From assembly GCF_900142125.1 (NCBI RefSeq), contig NZ_FQZT01000002.1, positions 413,836 through 477,835 on the forward strand: 64,000 nt of DNA. Reading direction: 5' to 3'. Origin of the DNA: Malonomonas rubra DSM 5091 (GTDB lineage: Bacteria; Desulfobacterota; Desulfuromonadia; Desulfuromonadales; Geopsychrobacteraceae). Each line of letters begins with the position of its first letter. Position 1 is the first letter of the stretch. The translations under genes and the position numbers were made by a program. Under the pieces are notes generated by a model. The model was not told where the DNA came from and did no database searches. It saw only the letters and a program-made list of their open reading frames with translations. Of the stretch, positions 21,330 through 30,064 are shown in pieces.

Positions 21330-21856
21330 TCTTCGTCCGGAACTAATCCTTCCGGCAGGTCGACTCTCATCACCCGCTGGTCCAGATCAATCTCCTGGAT
21401 AAATTGTGCCACGGCCGGGATCAGCACTTCCCCGTAGGGCCCGGTGACAACGTAAGTGTCATGCGCCGCGGTGTTAAACATCTGGTGCAGCTTGCCGAGT
21501 ACGCCTTTTTGCTGATCGACAACCTGCAGGCCCTTCAAATCAGCCCAGTAATACTCATCTTCTTCCAGTTCGGGCAGCTGAGCTTCGTGCAGCAGAACCT
21601 GCGCGCCAATCATCGGCTCGACCTGGTTGATCGAATCGTACCCCTGCAAACGCAACAAAACCTGCCCTTTGTGGAGCGACTGACGCGTCGGTTCGACTGT
21701 CAGTTTTTCACCTGAGGGCAGGTGCAACGTGACCTGATCTGCATCCAGTAAAATCTCGGGGGTACCGGAATGCAGGCGAACCTTGAGGTCACCACGCAAA
21801 CCGTGAGTTCCGACGATTTTCCCGATTTCCAGCAACGAACCCGATCGGTTGTCCAT
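21326..21856 (-). CDS. rimM: Ribosome maturation factor RimM
   Basis: The 176-residue protein has an N-terminal RimM domain ([18 protein letters not shown]) and a C-terminal PRC-barrel (about 95-170, [14 protein letters not shown]). It assists assembly of the 30S head and binds S19. It is located between the KH protein and trmD, consistent with the conserved operon. Confidence 0.95.
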   Translation of the reverse strand: MDNRSGSLLEIGKIVGTHGLRGDLKVRLHSGTPEILLDADQVTLHLPSGEKLTVEPTRQSLHKGQVLLRLQGYDSINQVEPMIGAQVLLHEAQLPELEEDEYYWADLKGLQVVDQQKGVLGKLHQMFNTAAHDTYVVTGPYGEVLIPAVAQFIQEIDLDQRVMRVDLPEGLVPDEE

Positions 21857-21889
21857 CTGTCCTACTCTTTCAACCGATCCGAAGCCGGA

Positions 21890-22123
21890 CTATTCCATGA
21901 TCTGCAACGAAGCCCGTTTGTTTTCACGGGTCGCTTTGGCGTTCAGCAAGGTCCGCATCGCCTTGGCGTTGCGTCCCTGTTTGCCGATAATCCGCCCCAT
22001 ATCTTCCTGGGCGGCCGCCAACTTGACGAGAACAGTTCCATCTTCGGCCTCCTCTTCGGAGATCACGATCTCGTCAGGTTTTTCGACCAACGACTTGGCG
22101 ATGTACTCGATCAGGTCTTTCAT
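21890..22123 (-). CDS. khpA: KH-domain RNA-binding protein KhpA
   Basis: The 77-residue protein is a single KH domain with the GRIIGKQGRNAKAMRTLL motif (GxxG loop). It has a strong GGAGGATG ribosome site. In Gram-positive bacteria KhpA pairs with KhpB/EloR to bind small RNAs and influence division; here only the conserved position between rpsP and rimM is seen. Confidence 0.92.
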   Translation of the reverse strand: MKDLIEYIAKSLVEKPDEIVISEEEAEDGTVLVKLAAAQEDMGRIIGKQGRNAKAMRTLLNAKATRENKRASLQIME

Positions 22124-22179
22124 GGGTCATCCTCCGGGTGGATAGGGGCCGTTGCCCCGGATTCGGACCAGATCAGGCG

Positions 22180-22455
22180 TTAGGCTTGTGCAGCGTCCTT
22201 CGCCTTGAACTTGGCCCAGACACCGGCGCCACGCAGCAACCGGCGAACCGTATCAGTCGGCTGAGCACCCTTGTTGAGCCACTCAAGGGCACGCTCTTCC
22301 TTGAAGTTCAGCAGGGGCTGGTCCTGACGCGGATCGTACTGACCCAGTTTCTCGATAAAACGACCATCCCGAGGGCAACGCTCATCGGCGACAACGACTT
22401 GGTAGAAAGGTTTCTTCTTTGCACCGCCGCGGGCGAGCCTGATTTTTACTGACAT
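22180..22455 (-). CDS. rpsP: 30S ribosomal protein S16
   Basis: The 91-residue protein begins [24 protein letters not shown], the S16 signature, with [12 protein letters not shown] following. It is the second gene after ffh, with a 78-base gap, and opens the ribosomal part of the operon. Confidence 0.97.
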   Translation of the reverse strand: MSVKIRLARGGAKKKPFYQVVVADERCPRDGRFIEKLGQYDPRQDQPLLNFKEERALEWLNKGAQPTDTVRRLLRGAGVWAKFKAKDAAQA

Positions 22456-22533
22456 GCTGTTTTTCCTCCGTACTTTTGTACTTTTATGTGTTGCGAATAG
22501 TAGAATTTGTTTCTCTATTCTTTTATTGGCAAT

Positions 22534-23892
22534 CTAAAAGGGAAGTTGGCCGCCACCTCGGCCGCCGAGCATTCCCTTGAGCCCCTTCGGGCCCATCTTC
22601 TGCATCTTCTTCATCATCTTCTGCGCTTCAACGAAGCGCTTCAACAACTGGTTAACGTCCTGCACCCGGGTACCACTACCGTTGGCGATACGCAAACGGC
22701 GTGACCCGTTGAGGATCTTGTGATCGAGCCGTTCTTTCTTGGTCATTGAGCGAATAATCGCCTCGATCTTTTTCAATTCCTCTTCAGGCAGCTGCATCCC
22801 CTTGGCCTGCTTCATTGCCTTGCCAGCACCAGGAATCATCTTCAACAGCGAATCGATGGAACCCATCTTCTTGACCATCTGCATCTGCTCAAGAAAAGTC
22901 TCCAAAGTGAAACCATCCTTGCGCAGCGCCTGCTCCATCTTGGCTGCATCTTCCTCATCGACAGCAGACTGGGCCTTCTCGATCAGGCTGAGGACATCCC
23001 CCATGCCAAGAATCCGCTGAGCCATCCGATCAGGATGAAACTGCTCCAAGGCGTCGAGTTTCTCGCCCATACCGACCAGCTTGATCGGCTTGCCGGTAAC
23101 GGCGCGAATCGACAACGCTGCACCACCACGTGCGTCACCGTCCAGCTTGGTCAGGACAACGCCAGTCAGTGGCAGCTGCTCGTCAAAACTTTTCGCTACA
23201 GTCACCGCATCCTGACCAGTCATCGCATCAGCGACGAACAGGATTTCCTGCGGTGCAACATTGGCGACGATCCGCTTCAGCTCGCCCATCAATTCTTCGT
23301 CGATGTGCAAACGACCGGCGGTATCAAGTATCAGTGTATCAAAACCGTTCAGCTCTGCATATTCGCGAGCCCTGGTGCAGATGTCGACCGGGTCCTGCCC
23401 GGCGTGCGAATCGAACACCTCGATATTGAGCTGTCGGCCTAGAGTTTTAAGCTGCTCAATCGCCGCCGGACGATAAACGTCAGCGGGAACCAACAGTGGA
23501 TTCCGTTTGTCGCGGCGCATTTTCAGCGCCAGCTTGCCGCAGGTAGTGGTTTTACCAGCACCCTGCAGACCGCAAAGCATCAGCGGCACCGGCGGTCTTG
23601 CAGCCAGATCGAGGGAATTGTCTTCCCCTTCACCCATCAGCTCGGCCAGTTCTTCGCGAACCACCTTGATCACCTGCTGGGCCGGAGTCAGGCTCTTGAG
23701 AACCTCTTGACCAGCAGCACGCTCACCAACCCGGCTGACGAAACTTTTGACAACCTTGAAGTTGACGTCCGCTTCCAGCAGCACCAGGCGGATCTCCCGC
23801 ATGGTTTCTTTTATATGCTGTTCGGTGAGCTTGCCGTGTCCACGGAGCTTCTTAAAAACCGAATCTAGCTTGTCGGATAATGTATCAAACAT
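22534..23892 (-). CDS. ffh: Signal recognition particle protein Ffh
   Basis: The product is 452 residues from MFDTLSDKLDSVFKKLRG; the longer frame upstream is not conserved. Order: N domain, GTPase G domain with P-loop GLQGAGKTTTCGKLA, DTAGRLHID and TKLDGDARGG, and a C-terminal methionine-rich M domain (from about 300, with MVKKMGSIDSLLKMIPG) that binds 4.5S RNA and signal sequences. It targets inner-membrane proteins co-translationally. No strong ribosome site is seen before the ATG. Confidence 0.96.
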   Translation of the reverse strand: MFDTLSDKLDSVFKKLRGHGKLTEQHIKETMREIRLVLLEADVNFKVVKSFVSRVGERAAGQEVLKSLTPAQQVIKVVREELAELMGEGEDNSLDLAARPPVPLMLCGLQGAGKTTTCGKLALKMRRDKRNPLLVPADVYRPAAIEQLKTLGRQLNIEVFDSHAGQDPVDICTRAREYAELNGFDTLILDTAGRLHIDEELMGELKRIVANVAPQEILFVADAMTGQDAVTVAKSFDEQLPLTGVVLTKLDGDARGGAALSIRAVTGKPIKLVGMGEKLDALEQFHPDRMAQRILGMGDVLSLIEKAQSAVDEEDAAKMEQALRKDGFTLETFLEQMQMVKKMGSIDSLLKMIPGAGKAMKQAKGMQLPEEELKKIEAIIRSMTKKERLDHKILNGSRRLRIANGSGTRVQDVNQLLKRFVEAQKMMKKMQKMGPKGLKGMLGGRGGGQLPF

Positions 23893-23981
23893 ACCATTAC
23901 TGCGGCAAAATTCACGAAAGGACAAATATATGTAAGGGTCCAACCCATGTCAAGCGCAAAAACCCTCACAAAACAGGCCTC

Positions 23982-24242
23982 TTACTTCAACCGAACGAAT
24001 GCCCCGTCCTGCTTCAACCAGACTTCGGCAATCTCTACCTCACCTGCCAGAAGAACTGCTTCGACCTCAGAGAGAAGCTCATGGCGAAACCTGATCGCCA
24101 ACCCACAATCAGAGCTGAGCTGTCGCGGAACTGGAATCGACAGTATTTCCAAGCTCTTTGCTTTTAGCGCCTTCTCTGCCTTCATCACTCGATGAATCGA
24201 ATGAAAGATGGCAACACAGTCTCCGTCCCTGACCAAAACCAC
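23982..24242 (-). CDS. DUF3343 protein, putative Se/S carrier-like
   Basis: The 86-residue reading starts with GTG; a TTG two codons later is better placed relative to the GAGGAG site. The pattern AIFHSIHRVMKAEKALKA, IPVPRQLSSDCGLAIRF is the DUF3343 signature, with the single Cys at about residue 46 proposed to carry sulfur or selenium. Such genes often lie near selD or cysteine desulfurase; neither is nearby. It is upstream of ffh on the same strand with an 89-base gap. Confidence 0.75.
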   Translation of the reverse strand: MVLVRDGDCVAIFHSIHRVMKAEKALKAKSLEILSIPVPRQLSSDCGLAIRFRHELLSEVEAVLLAGEVEIAEVWLKQDGAFVRLK

Positions 24243-24331
24243 TCCTCGCTGGGCCTCCCAGTCCAGCCCGGCCGCGCATCATGCCACGTTTGACCTCGAC
24301 ATGCAAGGACGTAATGAGACAACCTCTGGAA

Positions 24332-24361
24332 TTGACAGGGTTACCTCGGCAGGGGTAAAGT
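24332..24361 (+). promoter_or_regulatory. Candidate promoter for the 24407 operon
   Basis: TTGACA at 24332-24337, an 18-base spacer and TAAAGT at 24356-24361 (four of six). It would start a transcript near 24367, 40 bases before the GTG of the next gene. Confidence 0.5.
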
Positions 24362-24406
24362 AACGACTAGTGATTACTGAAAAATTCCCGAAGGGTAGAG
24401 CCTCAA

Positions 24407-24664
24407 GTGCACCTCGAAACCATCCTGCCGCTCGCGGCATTGCTGATTTTTTCATTCGGCGCAAACCTGCCGCTCGGCTACCTGCGTGAAACCAGCCGCA
24501 AGTTTTCCCTGCACTGGTTCGTTTTGGTCCACCTGTCGATTCCATTCATCATCGCCCTGCGCAGCATGTTCGGCTTCAACTGGCAAGTCATTCCCCTGAC
24601 CCTGGCCTGTGCTATTGCCGGACAATTTGCCGGAGGCCGCATTCGCCGTCGAACCCTGCCATGA
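24407..24664 (+). CDS. Small membrane protein of unknown function
   Basis: The 85-residue product starts with GTG and has hydrophobic segments at about residues 5-22, 38-53 and 60-76, ending in an arginine-rich tail (GGRIRRRTLP). Its stop overlaps the start of the next gene (ATGA), so the two are translationally coupled. I do not recognise a family. The coupling and an upstream promoter-like sequence support it being real. Confidence 0.65.
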   Translation: MHLETILPLAALLIFSFGANLPLGYLRETSRKFSLHWFVLVHLSIPFIIALRSMFGFNWQVIPLTLACAIAGQFAGGRIRRRTLP

Positions 24665-25170
24665 GCAGAAAAGATCGCGCCCCAATGAAAAAGGCCGAAC
24701 GGGTCGGCCCACTGTTAAAAAAAGTTCTCGGTGATCGAGGCATGGAAGATCGACTCAATCGCTACCAGGCCTGGCTGATATGGGATCAGGTTGTTGGCAA
24801 GCAGATCGCTGAACGTGCTCGCCCCCTGCGTTTTCGGCAGGGAATTCTTGAAGTCCAGGTCGACCATCCGGTCTGGATGCAGCAACTGCAGATGTTGAAG
24901 CCTCAGATTCTACAAAAACTGAACCAACAGTTGCCAAACGCAAACATTTCCGACCTCTTCCTGCGCAAAGCTCCGACACCGTACAGCAATAGAGTCAAAG
25001 GCCAAAAAGAGCCGGAAGTTCCCAAGATGGAGCTGGCAGAACTGACCGACCAGGAACAACGAGAAATAGAAGAGATGTTCGCCACGCTGCACGACACTGA
25101 ACTGCAGGCGGAAATGAAGCGCGTTGCAACTTTGCAGAAAAGATTAAATAAAGGCCGGTCGAACAACTAA
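24661..25170 (+). CDS. DUF721 (DciA-like) protein
   Basis: The 169-residue protein has the DUF721 core AWLIWDQVVGKQIAERARPLRFRQGILEVQV at about 36-70 (two adjoining segments), then HPVWMQQLQMLKPQIL, and a charged C-terminal tail with EEMFATL. DciA is the replicative-helicase operator/loader in bacteria that lack DnaC; whether this short DUF721 protein does that is inference. It is coupled to the small membrane gene and converges with trmN6. Confidence 0.8.
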   Translation: MSRKDRAPMKKAERVGPLLKKVLGDRGMEDRLNRYQAWLIWDQVVGKQIAERARPLRFRQGILEVQVDHPVWMQQLQMLKPQILQKLNQQLPNANISDLFLRKAPTPYSNRVKGQKEPEVPKMELAELTDQEQREIEEMFATLHDTELQAEMKRVATLQKRLNKGRSNN

Positions 25171-25910
25171 TCGTCCGGATCATCCTTATAAAACGCCAAA
25201 ACCTCGGCGGTATAATCCCTCCCCTCCCCCTGATAGATATACAGCGGTGGTTCTACCAGCAGACCGGGGCGCCCAGCCATCCGCCCTTCGACCAGAACCA
25301 TGCGGGCAGCCTCTCCCTGCCTTGGGTGAACCATGCGTAACCGCTTCGGCTCGATACCGGCTCCCTTCATCTGCTGCAGCAATTCCGGCAATCGCTCAGC
25401 CAGATAGATCACCGCAAAGCGCCCACCGTTTTTCAGCAGCCATCGCGCCGCAGCGAGAAAGTTTTCCAGGCCACCCGCCAGTTCATGACGCGCCGCCGCA
25501 CGCTCATCTTCCGGCGCAATACGGCCGCTGCCGACAGGACGGTAAGGCGGATTCGACACAACCAGATCGGCGCAGGAGTCGGGCAAAAGATCACGGACAT
25601 TGCGCAGATCGCCATTGATAATCCGCACCCGCTGCTGCAAACCGTTAAGGACAACATTACGCTCTGCCCGCCCAGCCATCTGTGACTGCAGTTCAATGCC
25701 AACCAATTGCCGTGCCGACCCCAATTTGGCCAACAACAACGGGACAATACCGCAACCCGTCCCGAGGTCGACTACGCTATCGTCAGCACAAGTCTTGACA
25801 AAACGGCTCAGCAAAATCGAATCGATTGAAAAACGATACCCCTTTTCCGCCTGCAGCAAGCGCAGATTGCCGAGCAACAACTCATCGATGGTTTCGTTTT
25901 CCCGCTGCAT
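25167..25910 (-). CDS. trmN6: tRNA1(Val) (adenine37-N6)-methyltransferase-like protein
   Basis: The product is 247 residues from MQRENETIDELLLGN with GGAGGGAG upstream. Motifs: EKGYRFSIDSILLSRF, SAM loop VVDLGTGCGIVPLLLA, and the catalytic VSNPPYRPVGSGR. This combination is typical of TrmN6/YfiC, which makes m6A37 in tRNA1(Val). Its stop overlaps the convergent DUF721 gene by four bases. Confidence 0.88.
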   Translation of the reverse strand: MQRENETIDELLLGNLRLLQAEKGYRFSIDSILLSRFVKTCADDSVVDLGTGCGIVPLLLAKLGSARQLVGIELQSQMAGRAERNVVLNGLQQRVRIINGDLRNVRDLLPDSCADLVVSNPPYRPVGSGRIAPEDERAAARHELAGGLENFLAAARWLLKNGGRFAVIYLAERLPELLQQMKGAGIEPKRLRMVHPRQGEAARMVLVEGRMAGRPGLLVEPPLYIYQGEGRDYTAEVLAFYKDDPDD

Positions 25911-25932
25911 CACTCCCTCCAGACATCTGAAC

Positions 25933-25975
25933 AAAAAAAAGAGCCGACCCGGAAAATCCGGATCGGCTCTTTTTT
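25933..25975 (-). terminator. Terminator after the cytochrome gene
   Basis: The stem AGAGCCGA(C)CCGG / CCGGATCGGCTCT around an AAAAT loop has A/T runs on both sides, so it can act in either direction. For the minus-strand cytochrome gene it is followed by eight T residues. It is nearly identical to the terminator at 44234-44276. Confidence 0.88.
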
Positions 25976-26003
25976 GATCTATCTCGGCAACTACGTCAAT
26001 AGA

Positions 26004-26321
26004 TTACTTGACGTGGCACCCCTTACACTTGGTCGGGCCGCTTTCCTTCTTGTGGCAGCCTTTGCACTGATCATGGTAAGCCTTCTTGGATTTCGGAGCT
26101 TCCGGCTTGACATCGTGGCAGGACTTACAAGCAGCGAAATCGCCGGTGTGGTGGCAGGTTGCGCAATCGGTCAGCCCCTGGTGCTTGGCGTGGTCGAAAG
26201 TGACGTTACCCATCTTGACTTCCATAGTGATGGAAGCAGGACCCTTGTCCTGAGCAACTGCAACAAAAGCGGAAGCAGCAACGAAAGCAACGATGGCAAA
26301 CAGTACGAGCATCTTCTTCAT
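26004..26321 (-). CDS. Small tetrahaem c-type cytochrome (c7/c3 class)
   Basis: The 105-residue precursor has a signal peptide (hydrophobic 4-22, AVA cleavage region) and a mature part of about 82 residues with four CxxCH sites: 53-57, 65-69, 86-90 and 99-103. Distal histidine candidates are His44, His47, His58 and His83, enough for bis-His ligation of four haems. The FDHAKHQ region is as in PpcA-type cytochromes, periplasmic electron carriers of metal reducers, which have three haems. It is downstream of purE with its own promoter and an AAGGAGAG ribosome site. Confidence 0.92.
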   Translation of the reverse strand: MKKMLVLFAIVAFVAASAFVAVAQDKGPASITMEVKMGNVTFDHAKHQGLTDCATCHHTGDFAACKSCHDVKPEAPKSKKAYHDQCKGCHKKESGPTKCKGCHVK

Positions 26322-26371
26322 AATAATTACCTCTCTCCTTGTTGATGTAATCGGTTCATTGACCAGTCGAT

Positions 26372-26400
26372 AATTTAGTCATCACAATCGCAACTGTCAA
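26372..26400 (-). promoter_or_regulatory. Promoter of the cytochrome gene
   Basis: The minus strand reads TTGACA (26400-26395), 17 bases, then TAAATT (26377-26372). A transcript would begin near 26365, about 45 bases before the ATG. The palindrome at 26416-26425 lies 15 bases upstream of the -35 box. Confidence 0.7.
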
Positions 26401-26411
26401 CCCCAAAACTG

Positions 26412-26429
26412 TATATTGTATACAATTTT
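26412..26429. promoter_or_regulatory. Operator-like palindrome TTGTATACAA upstream of the cytochrome promoter
   Basis: TTGTATACAA at 26416-26425 is a perfect ten-base palindrome, extended on the plus strand to TTGTATACAATTTT. The same 14 bases occur at 34067-34080 before thiC. The form resembles operators of GntR-family repressors, but no regulator gene is nearby to support that. Confidence 0.4.
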
Positions 26430-26436
26430 GATATTC

Positions 26437-26961
26437 TTAGATCAGTCCGTCAGCAGCCAACTTTTCTTGGACTTTATCAGACTTTTTGATCACCCCGGCA
26501 GCCATTTCCGCCTTGAAGTTGGAAAGCTTGGTTGCCAGCTCAATATTATCGGTCGCCAGAATCTGCGCCGCAAAAATTCCAGCGTTGCGCGCACCTGCCG
26601 GGCCGATCGCCATGGTCGCAACCGGGATCCCTGCGGGCATCTGCACCATCGCCAGCAGCGCATCCAACCCCTGCAGTGATGTTGCGTCAATCGGAACAGC
26701 GATAACAGGCAACGTGGTTTCAGCTGCAACGACTCCAGCCAGGTGAGCGGCGGCACCAGCACCGGCGATCAGCACTTTGATACCGTTGTCACGTGCTGCA
26801 CTGACGTACGTCGCCGTGCGTTCCGGTGTGCGATGAGCACTGGAAACGATCATCTCGAACGGAATGCCGAACTGCTTGAGAACCTTTGCCGCTTCGGCCA
26901 TGACACCGTAATCGTTGTCACTGCCCATCAAAATACCGACCAGAGGCTTGTTTTCGCTCAT
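26437..26961 (-). CDS. purE: N5-carboxyaminoimidazole ribonucleotide mutase
   Basis: The 174-residue protein has the PurE motifs [39 protein letters not shown] and [14 protein letters not shown]. It moves the carboxyl group of N5-CAIR to C4 in purine synthesis. No purK is visible, so class I (with PurK) or class II (direct carboxylase) cannot be settled from this window. The AAGGAG site is good and purD ends 20 bases upstream. Confidence 0.93.
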   Translation of the reverse strand: MSENKPLVGILMGSDNDYGVMAEAAKVLKQFGIPFEMIVSSAHRTPERTATYVSAARDNGIKVLIAGAGAAAHLAGVVAAETTLPVIAVPIDATSLQGLDALLAMVQMPAGIPVATMAIGPAGARNAGIFAAQILATDNIELATKLSNFKAEMAAGVIKKSDKVQEKLAADGLI

Positions 26962-26981
26962 TTTTGGACTCCTTACGTCAA

Positions 26982-28256
26982 TCAGTCTCTGTTCAGCGCC
27001 CGTGCGCCGATGTCTTTACGATAGTGAACGTTTTGCCAGTCGATCGCGGCCACACCGTCATAAGCCTTGTCGATGGCATCCTTGACCGTGGTGCCGAGGC
27101 CGGTCACACCGAGCACCCGGCCGCCGTTGTTAACGATTTTCCCATCCTTGGAAGCAGTTCCAGCGTGGAAAACCACCATGTCCTCGATTTTTGCTGCCTC
27201 ATCCAGACCGGAAATCGGCAAACCCTTTTCGAACGAAGCCGGGTAACCGCCGCTTGCCATGACAACACAAACAGCTGCTTTGTCGTGCCACTCAAGGCTC
27301 GACTGATTCAGCTCGCCGCGGGCACAGGCCTGCAGGATCGGCACGATATCTTCCTTCATGCGGATCAGCAGCGGCTGTGCTTCCGGATCACCGAAGCGGG
27401 CATTGAACTCGACCACGCGCGGCTTGCCCTCTTTGATCATCAGGCCGACGTAGAGGATGCCGCTGTACGGGCAACCATCCTGGGCCATGCCGGCGATCGT
27501 CGGCTTGACCACAGTATCGACGATGACATCATGAAGCTCGGCCGTTACTACCGGAGCCGGAGAGTAAGCTCCCATGCCGCCGGTATTCGGCCCTTCGTCG
27601 TTATCATAAACCCGCTTGTGGTCCTGTGAGGATGCCAGCGGCAGAATATTCTTGCCATCGGTAAAAGCAAAGAAAGAAGCCTCTTCACCATCCATGAACT
27701 CCTCGATGACCACACTGGCACCGGCATCACCGAACACCTGATCGAGCATGATATCGTCGACAGCTGCAATCGCCTGTTCCTCAGTCATGGCAACAATAAC
27801 GCCTTTACCGGCAGCCAGACCGTCTGCTTTAACAACGATCGGTGCGCCCTGCTCTTTGATGTAGGCAACAGCATCGGCATGCTCGGTGAAACTCTGATAG
27901 TCCGCAGTCGGGATATTGTATTTCGCCATCAGATTTTTAGAAAAGCCTTTGCTCCCCTCGATCTGTGCCGCGGCCTTATTCGGTCCAAAGACTTCGAGGC
28001 CAGCCTCCTGAAAAGTATCAACGATGCCCATAGTCAAAGGCACCTCCGGGCCAACCACGGTCAGGTCGATTTTTTCCGCCTGGGCGAATTCACAGAGGGT
28101 TTCGATCTCATCGGCAGCGATATTGACACACTCGGCGACTTCTGCGATGCCCGGATTCCCCGGCGCACAGTAGAGAGTTTCAACCAGCGGCGACTGGGCG
28201 ATTTTCCAGCAGAGGGCGTGCTCGCGTCCGCCACCACCGACAACTAGTACTTTCAT
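26982..28256 (-). CDS. purD: Phosphoribosylamine--glycine ligase
   Basis: The product is 424 residues from MKVLVVGGGGREHALCWKI; AAGGAG upstream supports this start over the longer frame. ATP-grasp motifs include ADGLAAGKGV and the FNARFGDPEAQ segment. It joins phosphoribosylamine and glycine, the second step of purine synthesis. It follows purH, separated by about 110 bases that hold a large inverted repeat. Confidence 0.97.
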   Translation of the reverse strand: MKVLVVGGGGREHALCWKIAQSPLVETLYCAPGNPGIAEVAECVNIAADEIETLCEFAQAEKIDLTVVGPEVPLTMGIVDTFQEAGLEVFGPNKAAAQIEGSKGFSKNLMAKYNIPTADYQSFTEHADAVAYIKEQGAPIVVKADGLAAGKGVIVAMTEEQAIAAVDDIMLDQVFGDAGASVVIEEFMDGEEASFFAFTDGKNILPLASSQDHKRVYDNDEGPNTGGMGAYSPAPVVTAELHDVIVDTVVKPTIAGMAQDGCPYSGILYVGLMIKEGKPRVVEFNARFGDPEAQPLLIRMKEDIVPILQACARGELNQSSLEWHDKAAVCVVMASGGYPASFEKGLPISGLDEAAKIEDMVVFHAGTASKDGKIVNNGGRVLGVTGLGTTVKDAIDKAYDGVAAIDWQNVHYRKDIGARALNRD

Positions 28257-28277
28257 GACAAACTCCTTAAAAATCAT

Positions 28278-28358
28278 TAGCCACCAAGACACTAAGGACA
28301 CCAAGAAGGACCAAAGCTTTTGACGATTTTCTTGGTGCTCTTGGCGCCTTGGTGGCTA
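28278..28358. repeat. Large imperfect inverted repeat between purH and purD
   Basis: Arms of about 30 bases (28278-28307 and 28329-28358) share TAGCCACCAAG and CACCAAGAA, with a few mismatches between. Each arm itself contains repeats of the CACCAAG unit. The composition and form match intergenic palindromic repeats common in Geobacter-like genomes; copy number cannot be judged here. It could fold into a long RNA hairpin between purH and purD messages. Confidence 0.75.
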
Positions 28359-28365
28359 TTCTTTC

Positions 28366-29931
28366 TTAATGACGGAAGTGTCTCATACTCGTGAACACCA
28401 TGGCGATGCCCGCCTCATCGGCAGCAGCAATAACCTCTTCATCACGAATCGAGCCACCCGGCTGGATGACGGCAGTGATGCCGGCAGCAGCAGCGTTGTC
28501 GATACCATCGCGGAACGGGAAGAAAGCGTCGGATGCCATAGCGGCGCCACTCACTTCCAAACCGGCGTGCTCAGCCTTGATGGCAGCAATACGCGCCGAG
28601 TTAACACGGCTCATCTGGCCGGCACCGACACCGATGGTCATGTTGTCCTTGCCGTAGACGATGGCGTTCGACTTGACGAACTTGGCCACCTTCCAGGAGA
28701 ACTCAAGCGACTTCATCTCTTCCGCAGTCGGCTGACGCTTGGTGACGACTTTCATATCGGCAGAAAGCAGCAGGTCGGTGTCCTGTACCAGCAGGCCGCC
28801 ATTGACGCGTTTGAAGTCGAGGCGCTGACCCGGCTCGGCCGGCCACTCGCCGCACTCGAGCAGGCGAACATTTTTCTTCGCCGCGACAACCTCGACCGCC
28901 TCGGCGGAAACCTTTGGCGCGATGATGACCTCGACAAACTGCTTGTCGCAGATCGCTTTGGCGGTTTCACCGTCCAACTCCTGGTTGAAAGCGATGATAC
29001 CGCCAAAGGCCGACTCGGGATCGGTGGAGAAGGCACGCTGATAGGCATCGAGCAGTGTCTCGCCGATAGCGACCCCACAAGGGTTAGCGTGTTTGACAAT
29101 GACGCAGGCCGGGCCTTCGCTGAACTGTTTGACACATTCGAGGGCGGCATCGGTGTCACCGATATTATTGTAGGACAGCTCCTTGCCCTGCAGCTGTTTG
29201 GCGGTGGCGATTGAAGCCTCGGTTACGTTTTTCTCAACGTAGAAGGCCGCCTTCTGATGCGGGTTCTCGCCATAACGCATCCCCTGAGCTTTGTGATACT
29301 GCAGGGTCAGGGTCGGGGCGAACTCGGCGTTCTCTTCGCCGGTTTTTTTGCCGAGCCAGTTGGAGATGGCACCGTCGTACGCTGCGGTGTGCTGGTAAAC
29401 CTTGACCGCCAGTTTGAAGTTGGTCTGCTCGGAAACTTCGCCAGCGTTCTGCTTCATCTCGGCGATAACGGTTTCGTAATCGGTCGGGTCAACCATCACG
29501 GTGACAAACTTGTTGTTCTTGGCCGCGCTACGCAGCATGGTCGGGCCACCGATGTCGATGTTCTCAATGGCGTCGATCAGGGTGCAATCTTCTTTGGCGA
29601 CGGTCGCTTCGAACGGATAGAGGTTGACAACAACCATGTCGATCGGCTCGATGTCGTGCTTCGCCATGGCATCGACATGCTCAGGGTTGTCGCGCAGGCC
29701 AAGCAGGCCACCGTGAACTTTGGGATGAAGAGTCTTGACACGACCGTTCATCATTTCCGGGAAGCCGGTGTAATCGGAAACATCCATGACCGGGATGCCG
29801 GCGTCACGAATCATTTTTGCGGTTCCGCCGGTCGACAGAAGCTCAACACCGAAGCTGTTCAACTCTTTCGCCAGCTCGAGGATACCCGCTTTGTCTGAAA
29901 CCGAAATCAATGCTCTCTTGATGGCTGCCAT
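28366..29931 (-). CDS. purH: Bifunctional AICAR formyltransferase / IMP cyclohydrolase
   Basis: The 521-residue protein begins [17 protein letters not shown] with an AGGAGATT ribosome site. The N-terminal IMP cyclohydrolase (about 1-200, [26 protein letters not shown]) is followed by the AICAR transformylase with [11 protein letters not shown] and [12 protein letters not shown]. It performs the last two steps to IMP. First gene of the purH-purD-purE group. Confidence 0.98.
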   Translation of the reverse strand: MAAIKRALISVSDKAGILELAKELNSFGVELLSTGGTAKMIRDAGIPVMDVSDYTGFPEMMNGRVKTLHPKVHGGLLGLRDNPEHVDAMAKHDIEPIDMVVVNLYPFEATVAKEDCTLIDAIENIDIGGPTMLRSAAKNNKFVTVMVDPTDYETVIAEMKQNAGEVSEQTNFKLAVKVYQHTAAYDGAISNWLGKKTGEENAEFAPTLTLQYHKAQGMRYGENPHQKAAFYVEKNVTEASIATAKQLQGKELSYNNIGDTDAALECVKQFSEGPACVIVKHANPCGVAIGETLLDAYQRAFSTDPESAFGGIIAFNQELDGETAKAICDKQFVEVIIAPKVSAEAVEVVAAKKNVRLLECGEWPAEPGQRLDFKRVNGGLLVQDTDLLLSADMKVVTKRQPTAEEMKSLEFSWKVAKFVKSNAIVYGKDNMTIGVGAGQMSRVNSARIAAIKAEHAGLEVSGAAMASDAFFPFRDGIDNAAAAGITAVIQPGGSIRDEEVIAAADEAGIAMVFTSMRHFRH

Positions 29932-29995
29932 GGAATCTCCTTTTTGTTACGTCAGAAATGAAAGATGAACTCTGATATGTAAACGAAACGAACCC

Positions 29996-30031
29996 GGAAA
30001 AAACGAAGAAAGGACAGTCAAGCGACTGTCC
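29996..30031 (-). terminator. Terminator after the RACo-like gene
   Basis: The perfect eight-pair stem GGACAGTC / GACTGTCC with a four-base loop is followed on the minus strand by TTTCTTCGTTTTTT. It separates the alr operon from purH. Confidence 0.8.
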
Positions 30032-30064
30032 ATCCGACAAATTAAGTTCTAAGTTTAGCGGTTT

